From contig JADJPB010000009.1 in the NCBI GenBank assembly GCA_016713445.1, positions 62,001-126,000 on the forward strand: a stretch of 64,000 bases of DNA, read 5' to 3'. The notes below the pieces were generated by a model. It was not told where the DNA came from, made no database searches, and worked only from the letters and a program-made list of their open reading frames with translations. This DNA is from Bacteroidota bacterium. Lineage in GTDB: Bacteria > Bacteroidota > Bacteroidia > AKYH767-A > OLB10. Of this stretch, positions 38,037-48,529 are shown one piece after another; the stretch's first letter is position 1, and each line of letters opens with the position of its first letter. Both the position numbers and the translations under genes were made by a program.

Positions 38037-39891
38037 CTATAAGTCTAGGAATTGTTGATATAGCTTTTGAAGAAAAGCTTGTCCATGTTTCATTGAAAGA
38101 CTGTCGGGAGTGATTTGCGAATAAGGTAAGTGTTTTTTTTCTGAAAAAAGATAGACAATTTGATCATCACCCTCTTTCCAGCCATAGCCATTGTCATAAT
38201 TTAGATATACGCCTTTGTGCTTCTGCTCTGAAAATAAATTGTTGCTGAATTCATAATCAGAAGCCTTTATTCCAAGTTGTTGAAGTAGAGAGTAGGCAAT
38301 TTCATGTTGTCCGCCTAGGCGATTGCGTTGAGTACCTCTAAATTCACTTTTAATAGGATTGCCATACCAAAGGAGGGGAATCCGATAAGCGGCCGGATCA
38401 TAATAATCTCTTTTCTTCGGAAGAATATGTCCATGATCTGCGACTAAAATAAAAAGTGTGTTGGAATACCATTTTGTTTTTCTTGCCAATGCAAAGAATT
38501 TTTTCAGACATTGATCAGTATAATAAGCTGAGTTTTTAAATTTATCAGACTCTGTTTTTTCACCAAATATTTTTTTTCCTGGAACATCAAAGGGTTCATG
38601 CGTACTCAGAGTAAGCATCATGGTGAAGAAAGGATCTTTTTTATTCTCAAGCGCGCTCAATACTTTATTGAAAAGATGTTCGTCGTGTGCTCCCCATTTG
38701 CTGTAAATTTGTTCAGGTAAATAGTCGTCTTTTCCGCTAATGGATTTAAATCCTGCTTGAGTTAAAAGGTGTTCATGTTGGCAAATCCCAATTCCCCGCC
38801 GTAAAAAAATGAGGATTGATATCCTGATTTCTCTAAGTCTTTACTGAGATACGGTAGCCTTTGTAGTTTATCTGAAAAACGTGATACACTATGATTGGGA
38901 GGTGCAGGAAATCCACATAAAATGGAAGGTAACATTTGATCAGTTCTTCTTCCGCTTGAATAAATATTGCTAAATAATAATCCTGAGTCACAGAGTGATG
39001 TAAAGAAGGGTGTTATATTTTCTTTTGTAGATGGGTTTAAAGGGGCAATGACATCGGCGGTCCAGCTTTCTAATGTGATAAAAATAATGTTGGGGCGATT
39101 TGTTTGGAGAATATGTAGGAAGGATGAATCACGTATAATAAGTTGATTAAAGTGTTGTGTTGCGATTGAATCTGGGAAGAAAACATATGGATTTTTTTTA
39201 TTGAGTCCGCTTTTGCTGATGTTGTTTAGCAGATACCAAGCTGGATTTGTTGCAGCATGATTCAATGGAAGCACTTCAGAATAGGAAGCGGCACTTTCAT
39301 TAATAGGAATTTCCTGCAGTCCACCACGAATGCAAATTGGAATAAGTATTAAAAAAAGTACAGATGAAAGAATCGCTTTTCTTTTGTCATGTTTTTCTTC
39401 AAAAGCAAAATTTTTCTTTTGAAGAAAGTGTGTAAGCTGAAAGTTATAAGCAGCCAAATTAATAATCGACTAACTAATTCAAAGGTGGTTTGTGAAGCAA
39501 TGATTCCAGAGGGATCCTGTAAAAAAGCTAATGCGCGGGCATTGATCATCGTTCCCCAAGCAGCGTAAATTCCGAGATTTCCAATAACAATCCCAATAAT
39601 TAGAAAAATAAAAATCCATTGCAATAAAAGTATACTTCGAAGTAGTAATTGCTTTTTTGTGAAGAGATAAATCGTCCATAGCAAAACGGGTAGAGCCATT
39701 AAATATCCTGTAGTGGATAAGTCTAGGCGTAACCCATAAAAAAAACTCAAAGGCCATTGTGCTAAATCGTATTGAATTGTTGTCGTGAATAAGAAAATTA
39801 AAAATAGGATACGTGCCATGATAAATATGAGCATCCAGAAAAAAAGAAGCTTAAAGAGAAACCAGGTGTTGGACCGCATAACAGAGGACAA
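38037..39891 (-). CDS. LTA-synthase-like sulfatase-family membrane protein, two frame breaks
   Basis: About 618 residues after repair. Five hydrophobic helices (residues 10-165) precede a periplasmic alkaline-phosphatase/sulfatase-fold domain. RPNIIFITLESWTADVI has the metal-binding Glu and likely nucleophile Thr region, then SSGRRTDQMLPSILCGFP, HEPFDVP and LFILVADHGHILP (Asp-His metal site). In Gram-negatives such proteins transfer phosphoglycerol or phosphoethanolamine to envelope sugars or lipids; the real substrate is unknown. Breaks: short A3 at 39456-39458 and A4 at 38764-38767, each restored by one base. Between the nuclease-like gene and the KdsC-type phosphatase. Confidence 0.87.
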
Positions 39892-39912
39892 AGTTAATGG
39901 AAATGATTTAAT

Positions 39913-40632
39913 TTATTCTTTGAACAAGCCTTCTGCAGGTGGATTGCATTGCTTCGTGCAAAATCCAATGAAGTCACAAGGGTAGGGAGTGATGCAGTGA
40001 TCGCCCATTTCAATAGCCGGAATACGTGGTCTTGCTAAAAGGTTTTTCATTTCTTTAATATCTTTTTCTATGGCTACGTAATTTTCATGACAATACTCCG
40101 TGTAATCGGCAACTAGACAAAGTGAATCTATTTCCTGATCCTGATAATCTTCAGCCAGTGGTTCTTTTAAATGGATGATGGAAGCATGTTGTAGATCTAA
40201 TCCACTGCCTTTAATCACATAATATTGCAAGGCTAAGTCTTGTTGGTAAACCAGTGAAACTTTAGCACTGCTTTTTACTTCATAGAGTGCCCATCCGCTT
40301 GGAAGTTTGGTTAAAATATCGGCATATACTATAATTCCATCAAACAGAAATGCAGCTTCATAAATAGTAGTTATACCCTCTTGAATTAGTTTTTTTGTGA
40401 ATGTTACACTTTCAGCATACCGATGAACATGTGTCGGCGAAGCGTCGCGACCAAAAGGAAAAAGTTCTCTCGCTAATATTCCAAAATCACTTCCTAAACT
40501 AAATCGCTTGAGTCGCTCAGTAGGAATAGGATCTCGAAGAGAATAGTGATGTTTGTAAAGATAGAGCGCTTTTAAACATTGCTTCCCTTTGATGTATCCA
40601 GTTTTGGAAAAGACTGCTTTTTTCAAACTCAT
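39913..40632 (-). CDS. Cas4-like PD-(D/E)XK nuclease domain protein
   Basis: A 239-residue protein. ADILTKL and YEVKSS give the D and ExK of the PD-(D/E)XK nuclease core (about residues 118-140). A cysteine near the N-terminus (GKQC, residue 19) and a C-terminal cluster HCITPYPCDFIGFC fit a Cas4/AddB-like Fe-S site. The N-terminal region (SKTGYIKGKQCLKALYLYKHH) resembles that of DUF2779 proteins, but the second half of those proteins is absent. No cas gene or CRISPR array is nearby, so a role in DNA repair or an unknown process is more likely. Overlaps folP by four bases. Not broken in frame. Confidence 0.78.
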   Translation of the reverse strand: MSLKKAVFSKTGYIKGKQCLKALYLYKHHYSLRDPIPTERLKRFSLGSDFGILARELFPFGRDASPTHVHRYAESVTFTKKLIQEGITTIYEAAFLFDGIIVYADILTKLPSGWALYEVKSSAKVSLVYQQDLALQYYVIKGSGLDLQHASIIHLKEPLAEDYQDQEIDSLCLVADYTEYCHENYVAIEKDIKEMKNLLARPRIPAIEMGDHCITPYPCDFIGFCTKQCNPPAEGLFKE

Positions 40633-41480
40633 GAAGTTGCCGTTAATGCTTGAACCAATTTAATACACTCTGAAGCTTCTTTAGGATCATGTACTCTTAA
40701 AATATTAGCTCCACCCATCAACCCAACTGTATTTAATGCAGTTGTGCCGTTGAGTGCTTCTGCTGCCGAAATGTTTAATGTTTTATTGATCATCGATTTT
40801 CTACTGATGCCCACAACGAGAGGAACATCTAATATCTGCAATGTATTTAGATTTTTAAGGAGCAGAAAATTGTCTGCTATTGCTTTGCTAAATCCAAATC
40901 CGGGATCAATAATTATATCCTTTATGCCCATCTTCCTTAACTCAATTATTCTTTCCTGAAAAAATTGAATGACTTCAACCAGTAAGTCTGAATATTCGAA
41001 TTTCTGATGCATGGTTTGTACATTGCCTTTCAAATGCATCATGATGTAGGGCACTTGCAATCGGGCAACGGTTTCAAACATGTTATCGTCAAATTGACCA
41101 GCCGAAATATCATTGATGATATGCGCGCCTTTCTGAATGGCTTTTTCTGCTAAAGTCGATCTCCAGGTATCCACAGAGAGTAGGAGGTTTGGAAATGCTT
41201 TTGCTAACAATTCAATTGTTGGAATTAATCGCGCTTCTTCCTCTGATTCAGTGACTAAACTCGCTCCCTGACGCGAAGATGCCCCGCCAATGTCTATGAT
41301 TTCTGCCCCGTCAGTAACTAATTGGCGAACTCTTTCGAGGATGGAATTTTCTTCGGTAAATTTGCCACCATCAAAAAAGGAATCCGGTGTGATATTGAGT
41401 ATGCCCATCACCTTGGCGTGGCGAAGATCGATGAGGCGGCCCTTGCAGTTGATGCTGTAATTCCTTGGTTGGTAGATCAT
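40629..41480 (-). CDS. folP: Dihydropteroate synthase
   Basis: A 283-residue TIM-barrel enzyme that joins p-aminobenzoate to the pterin pyrophosphate in folate synthesis. Motifs seen: VMGILNITPDSFFDGG, GAEIIDIGGASSRQGA, INDISAG, IIDPGFGFSK and VGISRKSMI, all standard. First gene of the long minus-strand run; 56 bases from the divergent DUF1599 gene. Intact and of normal length. Confidence 0.96.
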   Translation of the reverse strand: MIYQPRNYSINCKGRLIDLRHAKVMGILNITPDSFFDGGKFTEENSILERVRQLVTDGAEIIDIGGASSRQGASLVTESEEEARLIPTIELLAKAFPNLLLSVDTWRSTLAEKAIQKGAHIINDISAGQFDDNMFETVARLQVPYIMMHLKGNVQTMHQKFEYSDLLVEVIQFFQERIIELRKMGIKDIIIDPGFGFSKAIADNFLLLKNLNTLQILDVPLVVGISRKSMINKTLNISAAEALNGTTALNTVGLMGGANILRVHDPKEASECIKLVQALTATS

Positions 41481-41536
41481 TGTAAACTTAAATATTGACT
41501 CATACTTTTTTCATTTTATAAATACGACCTTGCACC

Positions 41537-42087
41537 ATGTCTTCAACGACTTCCACTCAGTACGATAAAGCGATTGCGCTTTGCAAAGATATCTACCTTA
41601 AGAAAATGAAGGACTATGGGTCCGCATGGCGAATTTTGCGCCCATCTTCCTTGACCGATCAGATATTTATTAAAGCTCAGCGGATTCGAAGTATCGAAGA
41701 GAAAGGTAGTCAAAAAGTAGTTGATGCCATCGAAGGTGAGTTTATTGGTATTGTGAATTATGCGGTAATGGCCTTGATTCAAATCGGTTTGCATTCTGAT
41801 TCTCCACTTGAGTTGGGGCATGATGAAGGGGTAAAGCATTTTGAATCGAATATCGCGCAAGTAAAGCATTAATGATGGATAAAAATCACGATTATGGTGA
41901 AGCATGGAGGGAGATGCGTGTGAGTTCAATGACGGATTTAATCTTAATGAAATTATTGCGCATCAAACAAATTGAGGATAATAGTGGATCAACATTAATT
42001 AGCGAAGGCGTTGATGCGAATTATGCGGATATAATTAATTATGCCGTTTTTGCATTGATTAAATTAGAAGAGAAAAAAATTAATTAA
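41537..42087 (+). CDS. DUF1599 (Nmad1-type) protein with two tandem domains, frame break
   Basis: About 183 residues after repair. The two halves are repeats of one domain: KKMKDYGSAWRILRPSSLTDQIFIKAQRI and DKNHDYGEAWREMRVSSMTDLILMKLLRI, each ending in NYAVxALI. This is the DUF1599 layout, also called nucleotide modification associated domain 1. The first half ends in a stop in the next frame; one missing base near 41855-41860 reconnects them through SKALMMDKNHDYG. The function is unclear. It precedes the DoxX/BT_3928-like gene by 12 bases, a frequent order in the phylum. Confidence 0.85.
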
Positions 42088-42099
42088 ATAAAAAAGAAT

Positions 42100-43234
42100 A
42101 TGAAACTATTCGTCAATATTTCCCGAATCTTAGTCGGTGTTTTATTTATTATTTCTGGATTGATTAAAGCGAACGACGCCCTTGGATTTTCCTATAAGCT
42201 GGATGAGTATTTCGTGGTTTTTCACATGGAATTCTTGAGCAGTGTATCCGTGGCGTTGGCAATGTTTATCTGTATTTTTGAAGTCGCCTTGGGTGTAGCC
42301 TTGCTCGTAGGATACCGAATGGTGATGGTGAGTTGGCTGATGTTGTTGATGATTTTATTTTTTACTTTCTTAACTTTTTACAGTGCCTATTTTGATGTGG
42401 TGAAGGATTGTGGATGTTTTGGAGATGCATTAAAATTGAAACCTTGGGAGTCTTTTTAAGGATGTAGCGCTGCTTGCGTTTATCTTAATCATCTTTGCGA
42501 AGAGAAAAAGTATTAAGCCGTTGTTTGGCGAGAAATTCGCGATGATTATGTCTGCTGGCGGACTCCTTTTAACAACTTGGTTCACTTGGCATTGTTACGC
42601 ACATCTTCCCGTTAAAGATTTTCGTCCTTATGCGATTGGAAAGAATATCACAGAGGGAATGACCTTGCCTCCCGGAGCGATCACGGATAGTGTTGTGATG
42701 GTATTTATTTATAAAGATAAAACTACTGGCGCAAATGTAGAAGCGGGAATGGATCAAGTTTCGAATTATTCAGGCAATGAAAAATATGAATTTGTTGATC
42801 GAATTGATAAGGTTGTGCGTGAAGGAGACAAGGCGGCGATTCATGATTTCGCCATTAAAGATGCGGAAGATAATGACTATACCGCCGATCTTTTGAGCCG
42901 ACCCGATTATGTATTTATGTTAGTAGCTTATGATCTTACGAAATCTAATAATGCGATTCAGGAAAAAGTAAATACGTTGGCAGCTGCATGCCAGAAAAAT
43001 GATTTTGAATTTTTTGGAATCACTTCTACCATCGCTACAGAAACCGATAAATTCCGTCACGAACATCAAAATTCTTTCCCTTATTATTTCTGCGATGGTA
43101 CCGCGTTGAAGACGATCATTCGTTCAAATCCAGGTTTGGTATTATTAAAACAAGGAACGGTAATCGATATGTGGCATCATAACGATTTTCCAACCTATGA
43201 GGAGTTAAATGAAAAGTATCTTCATAAAAATTAA
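42100..43234 (+). CDS. DoxX-like/BT_3928-family membrane protein, frame break
   Basis: About 378 residues. The N-terminal DoxX-like part (1-150) has four helices, with GLIKANDALGFSYKLDEYF and VKDCGCFGDALKL. The second part (about 160-378) looks thioredoxin-like without a CxxC, ending DMWHHNDFPTYEELN. The frame stops at 42459; one more T in the T5 run (42453-42457) gives ESFFKDVALLAFILIIFAKRK. Function not established; a role in redox or respiration is often suggested for DoxX-like proteins. Confidence 0.87.
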
Positions 43235-43268
43235 GTTGAATGGTAATTTGTAAATCATCAAACTAGAT

Positions 43269-44345
43269 TTGTTAAAGCTATTAGTAAATAAAATTTTCTA
43301 TGGCTTCCTTGTAACACTGGGAGTAGTGATTGTTGTGTTTTTCTTGTTCACGGTTTTACCCGGCGATCCCGCCCGAATGATGTTGGGGCAACGCGCCGAT
43401 TTAGCCTCTGTAGAAGTGATCAATCGTGAGTTAGGACGAGATCAACCCATATTCAAACAGTTTTTAATGTATGCGAATGATTTATCACCGCTTTCTGTAT
43501 TGGATGTAAAAAATCCCGATTCAAGAATTTATTTTGATAAGGAAAAGTATGGGAGAGGAGTAGAGCTTATCCAATTTTCTCAACGAGCCTTAATCTTAAA
43601 AGCACCGTATTTGCGTCGATCGTATCAGTCGCGTGAATCGGTTTCGGCTATTTTGCTAGATGCACTTCCTGGAACAACCATACTTGCCATTGCTGCATTG
43701 CTATTTGCTGCATTCTTCGGAATTATTTTAGGCGTTTGGTCGGCGCTGCGATACCAAAAATGGGACGATCACCTCACCATGATTGTAAGTGTGTTGGGGA
43801 TGTCGGTCCCATCTTTTTTTGCAGGAATTGTAATCGCATGGCTATTCGGCTTTGTTTGGCGTGATTACACCGGACTCGAAATGACAGGAAGTTTATACGA
43901 AGTAGATCCTTTCACGGGAATGGAATTGAAGTGGAAGAATTTAATTTTACCCGCATTCACCTTAGGTATTCGACCACTTGCCGTCATTGTACAACTCACG
44001 CGTTCTTCCATGTTGGAAGTGTTAGAGATGGATTATGTGCGCACTGCTAAAGCAAAAGGATTATCTCCATTCATTGTCATAGTTCGTCATGCACTTCGCA
44101 ATGCATTGAATCCAGTTATCACTGCGATTTCTGGTTGGCTCGGTTCTTTACTGGCAGGTGCCGTTTTTATCGAGTATATTTTTGGATGGAAGGGCGTCGG
44201 AAAAGTAACCGTCGATGCCCTCGAGCATTATGATTTTCCGGTGGTGATGGGTTCGGTGTTGATGGTATCGTTTTTCTTCGTGGTCATCAATATTTTAGTC
44301 GACATCCTCTACGCCCGCCTCGATCCACGAGTTCGTATGCAATAA
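43269..44345 (+). CDS. ABC transporter permease, dipeptide/oligopeptide type (DppB-like)
   Basis: A 358-residue membrane protein with six helices. It starts LLKLLVNKIFYGFLVTLGVVIVVFFLFTVLPGDPARMMLGQR, as in DppB/OppB-type permeases. The ATPase-contact (EAA) loop is RHALRNALNPVITAISGWLGSLL, followed by GAVFIEYIFGWKGVG. The start appears to be TTG 43269; an ATG at 43240 is in another frame and a stop lies at 43251. No partner permease, ATPase or binding protein follows in the window. Confidence 0.9.
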   Translation: MLKLLVNKIFYGFLVTLGVVIVVFFLFTVLPGDPARMMLGQRADLASVEVINRELGRDQPIFKQFLMYANDLSPLSVLDVKNPDSRIYFDKEKYGRGVELIQFSQRALILKAPYLRRSYQSRESVSAILLDALPGTTILAIAALLFAAFFGIILGVWSALRYQKWDDHLTMIVSVLGMSVPSFFAGIVIAWLFGFVWRDYTGLEMTGSLYEVDPFTGMELKWKNLILPAFTLGIRPLAVIVQLTRSSMLEVLEMDYVRTAKAKGLSPFIVIVRHALRNALNPVITAISGWLGSLLAGAVFIEYIFGWKGVGKVTVDALEHYDFPVVMGSVLMVSFFFVVINILVDILYARLDPRVRMQ

Positions 44346-44479
44346 GTTGTTCATTTTAAACGCAACGTCAGCAGTGTTTTGCTACGGACGCAGCGTTAAT
44401 CTAAATCATAATAAATCATAACCATCTTAATAGATCTGCGGCCCATTTAATATTAATCCATTCGATAATTTTTCATATA

Positions 44480-44563
44480 CCAATCCACCAATCCACCATC
44501 GCGAAGCCTCGCGACACCAAACCACCAATCCACCAATCCACCAAACCACCAATCCACCAATTG
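44480..44563. repeat. CCACCAAT/CCACCAAA octamer repeat with an embedded hairpin
   Basis: About nine imperfect 7-8-base units. They are split by TCGCGAAGCCTCGCGA (44499-44514), whose ends are complementary. The inner 14 bases of that hairpin occur again at 28583-28596 upstream of the DUF1456 gene. Confidence 0.8.
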
Positions 44564-44627
44564 GTTATTAACAAGACTTTAACGAAAACTTGCCCATCTA
44601 TTCAGATTCTTTTCACGTTAAATATTA

Positions 44628-44635
44628 TATACTTG
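44628..44635 (+). promoter_or_regulatory. Possible -7 box for the moxR-bat operon
   Basis: TATACTTG has one mismatch to TAnnTTTG, 26 bases before the moxR ATG. Weak. Confidence 0.3.
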
Positions 44636-44661
44636 CAACGTTTCAAAATTGTAATTAAACT

Positions 44662-45649
44662 ATGGTAGATATTCGTGAAATTAACGAGAAAATTCAGCAG
44701 GAATCAGCATTCATAGAATTGCTGAATCTCGAACTCGGAAAAGTAATAGTTGGTCAAAAGTACATGCTCGACCGACTTCTTATTGGTCTTTTATCCAATG
44801 GACATTTATTGTTAGAAGGGGTACCTGGATTGGCTAAGACATTAGCGATTAAGTCTCTATCGTCGGCAATTCAGGCAAAGTTTAGTCGTTTGCAATTCAC
44901 TCCCCGACTTACTTCCTGCCGATTTAGTCGGTACAATGATTTACAGTCAAAAGCAAGAGCAATTCACGGTTCGGAAGGGTCCTTTGTTTGCGAATTTTAT
45001 TTTGGCAGATGAGATCAACCGTGCTCCCGCAAAAGTGCAAAGTGCATTATTGGAAGCCATGCAAGAACGTCAGGTGACCATCGGCGAAGAAACTTTTAAG
45101 TTGGAAGAACCTTTCTTGGTACTGGCAACGCAAAATCCCATCGAACAAGAAGGAACGTATCCATTGCCTGAAGCTCAACTCGATCGTTTTATGTTGAAGG
45201 TAACTATTGGGTATCCAACGAAGGAAGAAGAGCGATTGATTGTTCGTCAGAATTTAGCACAAGAGTTTCCAAAAATTAAGGAAGTAATTCATAAAGATAC
45301 GATCGTGAAAGCACGTACTGCTGTTCGTGATGTGTACATGGATGAAAAAATTGAAAAGTATATTCTAGATATTGTTTTCGCGACTCGTTTCCCTAAAGAA
45401 AATAATTTGCGCAAGTTGGAGAATTTAATTAGCTATGGTGGATCGCCTCGTGCAAGTATCAATTTGGCTTTGGCAGCAAAAGCGTATGCATTTATTAAAC
45501 GTCGAGGGTATGTGATTCCAGAAGATGTACGCGCGATTGCACATGATGTAATGCGTCATCGTATCGGTTTGACGTATGAAGCAGAAGCAGAAAATATTTC
45601 TACCGATGATGTAATTAACGAAGTGTTAAATATTGTAGAAGTTCCTTAA
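44662..45649 (+). CDS. moxR: MoxR-family AAA+ ATPase, frame break
   Basis: About 329 residues after repair. Walker A-like LLEGVPGLAKT (about residue 55) lies in the first frame. Walker B FILADEINRAPAKVQSALLEAMQE, sensor TQNPIEQEGTYPLPEAQLDRFM and the lid with GGSPRASINLALAAKAYA lie in the second. Removing one C from the C4 run at 44902-44905 restores FTPDLLPADLVGTMIY. MoxR proteins act as chaperone-like ATPases for VWA proteins, here those of the Bat operon just downstream. Confidence 0.92.
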
Positions 45650-45673
45650 GCCGTTGTAAAGGAATAAGTGAAT

Positions 45674-46552
45674 ATGGAGTCGTCAGAACTTTTAAAAACG
45701 AGTACGTAAAATTGAAATTAAAACCCGAGGACTTTCGGCTCAGGTTTTTTCAGGAGAGTACCATTCTGCCTTTAAAGGTCGCTTGGAATGGCTTTCTCAG
45801 AAGTGCGTGAATATAATCCAGGTGATGATATTCGTAGTATCGACTGGAATGTGACGGCTCGATTCAATCATCCTTACGTTAAAATATTTGAAGAAGAACG
45901 CGAGCTAACCGTGATGTTGTTGATTGATGTGTCTGGCTCAGGAAATTTCGGAACCAATGTTCAGTTTAAAAGGGATTTGATTACAGAGTTGTCGGCTGTG
46001 CTTGCATTTTCGGCGATTGAAAATAATGATAAGGCTGGTGTAATTTTATTTTCTGATAAAATTGAATTGTTTATTCCGCCCAAAAAAGGAAAGACACATA
46101 TCTTAAGAATCATTCGTGAGTTAATTAATACAGAACCCAAAGGAACAGGAACCGATATTAATTTGGCCTTGCGTTATTTTAATAATATGATTAAGAAACG
46201 TTGTATCGCCTTCGTGATTTCCGATTTTATGGCGAGTGGTTATGAAGATGCAATTAAAGTGGCTTCTAAGAAACACGACCTTGCTGCCATCCGAGTATTT
46301 GATCCGAGAGAAGCGGAGATGCCGAATATAGGTTTAGTTCGATTTGTTGATGCAGAAACGGGGGAAACCAGTTTGTTGGATTCATCTCAAGATAATGTGC
46401 GTCGCGATTATCAGCTCTGGTGGAAGCAAACTCAAGGACGAACCTCTGAATTGCTTAATAAATGCGGAATTGATCACGCAACCTTTCGAACCGATCTTCC
46501 TTATGTGCAGCCATTAATTAATTTGTTTAAGAAAAGAGAGCGCAAAAGATGA
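45674..46552 (+). CDS. DUF58 domain protein of the Bat operon, two frame breaks near the start
   Basis: About 292 residues. ATG 45674 opens MESSELLK. Removing one A from A5 (45694-45698) gives LKRVRKIEIKTRGLSAQVFSGEYHS, and one more G near 45785 gives FKGRLGMAFSEVREYNPGDDIRSIDWNVTARF, the DUF58 signature. The remaining VWA-like part has LLIDVSGSGNFG and IAFVISDFMASGY. DUF58 proteins accompany MoxR; the exact role is unknown. Its stop overlaps the next start by four bases. Confidence 0.9.
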
Positions 46553-47515
46553 AGTTGAATAATTATTTCTATGGTTTGCTCGTGTTGTTGCTTTCTTTTA
46601 CGAATGCAAATGCGCAACAAGATGTAGTGGCTAAAATGACGGTCGACACCAATAAAATTTTAATTGGAGAACCGGTTCGAGTTATTTTGCAAGTGAGTCA
46701 GCCTAAAAGTGTATCGATCAATTGGCCTTTGTTTGTCGATTCGATGGGCAAGATGGAGATCTTAGAAATTCTTCCCATCGATACCATTCCTGTTGAGGAT
46801 GCAAACGTGTTGTTGCGTTCTCAAACTTTCTCCATTACATCCTTTGATTCTGGCGTCTATAAAATTCCAGAAGTGTATTTTGATTATGCTCTTGGCGGAG
46901 ATAAAACCTTTAGTACCTATACAGATCCCATCTTTATTGAAGTGTTTACAGTACCTGTTGATACGACGTTGGCGATTAAAGATATTCAGCCCATCATGCC
47001 CGCTCCAACGGATTTAACTTGGTTGCTTTGGGTGTTGATTGGTTATCATGTTTTGTTGTTGTTGATGTGGTTGGTGATTTGGAAGTTGAATAAGAACAGA
47101 AAGAAAGAGCCAGAAGAAATTAAAGCACCTGTCATTTTAATTCCTGCTCATGTTACAGCTTTGGAATCGCTTAAAGTTTTAGAAGCAGAAAAAGTTTGGC
47201 AGGAAGGGAAGATGAAATTGTATTTTACTCGACTCACCGACATCGTGCGAATTTATATTGAAGAAAGATGGATGGTGGGAGCACAAGAGTTGACAACGGA
47301 TGAAATTTTGAATCATGGTTTTTTGAGATTGATTGATCCTCCGAGTAAAAGAAGATTTAGAAAAATTATTGCGATTAGCCGATTTAGTAAAGTTCGCAAA
47401 ATGGGAGGCCATCCCCAGCGAATGTGAAATGAGTATGTTATTAGCAGTAAAATTTGTGAACGAAACTAGCGCAACTCAAATTAAACTGGAAGCAGAAAGG
47501 GGAGGTGAAGTATGA
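46549..47515 (+). CDS. Bat-operon membrane protein with extracytoplasmic and cytoplasmic domains, frame break
   Basis: About 322 residues. A signal peptide (LLVLLLSFTNANAQ) leads to a beta-sandwich-type periplasmic part (about 25-155). One helix follows (TWLLWVLIGYHVLLLLMWLVIW), then a basic, mostly helical cytoplasmic part with LTDIVRIYIEERWMVGAQELTTDEILNH. The end is in another frame (VKEDLEKLLRLADLVKFAKWEA) after a one-base indel near 47340. It resembles the DUF4381-like proteins found in this place in Bat operons. Function unknown; probably a scaffold for the VWA proteins. Confidence 0.82.
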
Positions 47516-48519
47516 TGTGGCCTGATTTCGCTTCTATGCATTTTAAGAATCCTGAGCTATTATGGCTGTTGGTGTTGGTACCCGTGATTATCGTTTATTT
47601 CTGGAGAATCAAAAGAAAAACGCGTACGCAAATTCGAATTAGCAGCACCGAAGCCTTTAAAAATTATCGCCCTTCGCTAAAACAAAGGCTGGTTAATTTG
47701 CCATTCGTGTTGCGTGTCCTTGCCATGTCATTGTTGGTAGTAGCCTTAGCCCGACCTCAATCTTCTTCGCGTGCATCGAATGTAAAGACAGAAGGAATTT
47801 CAGTCGTGATCGCATGGGATATTTCGTCGAGTATGTTGGCAGAGGATTTCAAGCCCAATCGAATTGAAGCTGCCAAAAAAGTAGCCTTGGATTTTATTGA
47901 TGGTCGACCCAATGATTTGATTGGCTTGGTCATTTTTAGCGGACAAAGTTTTACGCAGTGTCCACTCACATCTGACCATGCCGTGCTTAAAAATTTATTG
48001 AAGGATATTAAATCAGGAGCGTTGAAAGATGGTACTGCCATTGGAGAAGGTTTAGCGACTTCGGTGAGTAGCTTGAAAGAAGCGCCCACGAAAAGTAAAG
48101 TTGTCGTATTAATTACCGATGGAGTTAATAATTCCGGTTCCATCGCCCCACAAACTGCAGGGGAGATTGCCTTAACATTTGGTGTTCGTGTGTATTCGGT
48201 TGGAGTAGGAACGAGAGGAATGGCGCCGTATCCCGTTCAAACATTGTTTGGTGTTCAATACCAAAATATGGAAGTGCAAATTGACGAGGATCTTTTGACT
48301 TCAGTAGCAGAAGCTACCGATGGACGCTATTATCGTGCGGTAAACAACAGACGTTTGGAGGCTATCTTCGCAGAGATTGATAAATTAGAAAAATCGAAAA
48401 TTGAAATCACCGAATTCAAACGTTATACCGAAGAATATTTCCCGTTTGCATTAGTGGCTGGAATCCTCTTTATACTTGAATTAATATTACGTTACGCCTG
48501 GCTGCGTAGTCTACCATAA
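47512..48519 (+). CDS. batA: VWA domain protein BatA
   Basis: A 335-residue membrane protein. Hydrophobic helices at about 15-30 and 58-78 flank a short loop; the VWA domain (about 95-290) has the metal-site residues in AWDISSSML, GTAIGEGL and LITDGVNN, and a last helix lies near 310-330. Bat proteins are linked to oxygen tolerance and stress survival in Bacteroidota, probably in the periplasm. The usual ALDxSxS is AWDISSS here, but the metal residues remain. Intact. Start overlaps the previous stop. Confidence 0.9.
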   Translation: MMWPDFASMHFKNPELLWLLVLVPVIIVYFWRIKRKTRTQIRISSTEAFKNYRPSLKQRLVNLPFVLRVLAMSLLVVALARPQSSSRASNVKTEGISVVIAWDISSSMLAEDFKPNRIEAAKKVALDFIDGRPNDLIGLVIFSGQSFTQCPLTSDHAVLKNLLKDIKSGALKDGTAIGEGLATSVSSLKEAPTKSKVVVLITDGVNNSGSIAPQTAGEIALTFGVRVYSVGVGTRGMAPYPVQTLFGVQYQNMEVQIDEDLLTSVAEATDGRYYRAVNNRRLEAIFAEIDKLEKSKIEITEFKRYTEEYFPFALVAGILFILELILRYAWLRSLP

Positions 48520-48529
48520 CCAAATTGAA

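Larger units (their letters stand above)
44346..44661. other. Intergenic spacer with short tandem repeats before moxR
   Basis: 316 bases with no gene. It holds the CCACCAAT repeat (44480-44563) and a likely moxR promoter box near 44628. Confidence 0.55.

Noticed and set aside
39913..40632. Cas4 of a CRISPR system
   Set aside because: No other cas gene or repeat-spacer array in the window; context is folate and envelope genes.
43240..43242. ATG as start of the DppB-like gene
   Set aside because: It is in a different frame from the gene, and an in-frame stop at 43251 precedes the coding part; TTG 43269 is the first available start.
44346..44661. Origin-like iterons in the CCACCAAT repeat
   Set aside because: Units are short and imperfect, no dnaA or rep gene or DnaA-box cluster is near, and similar simple repeats occur elsewhere in the window.
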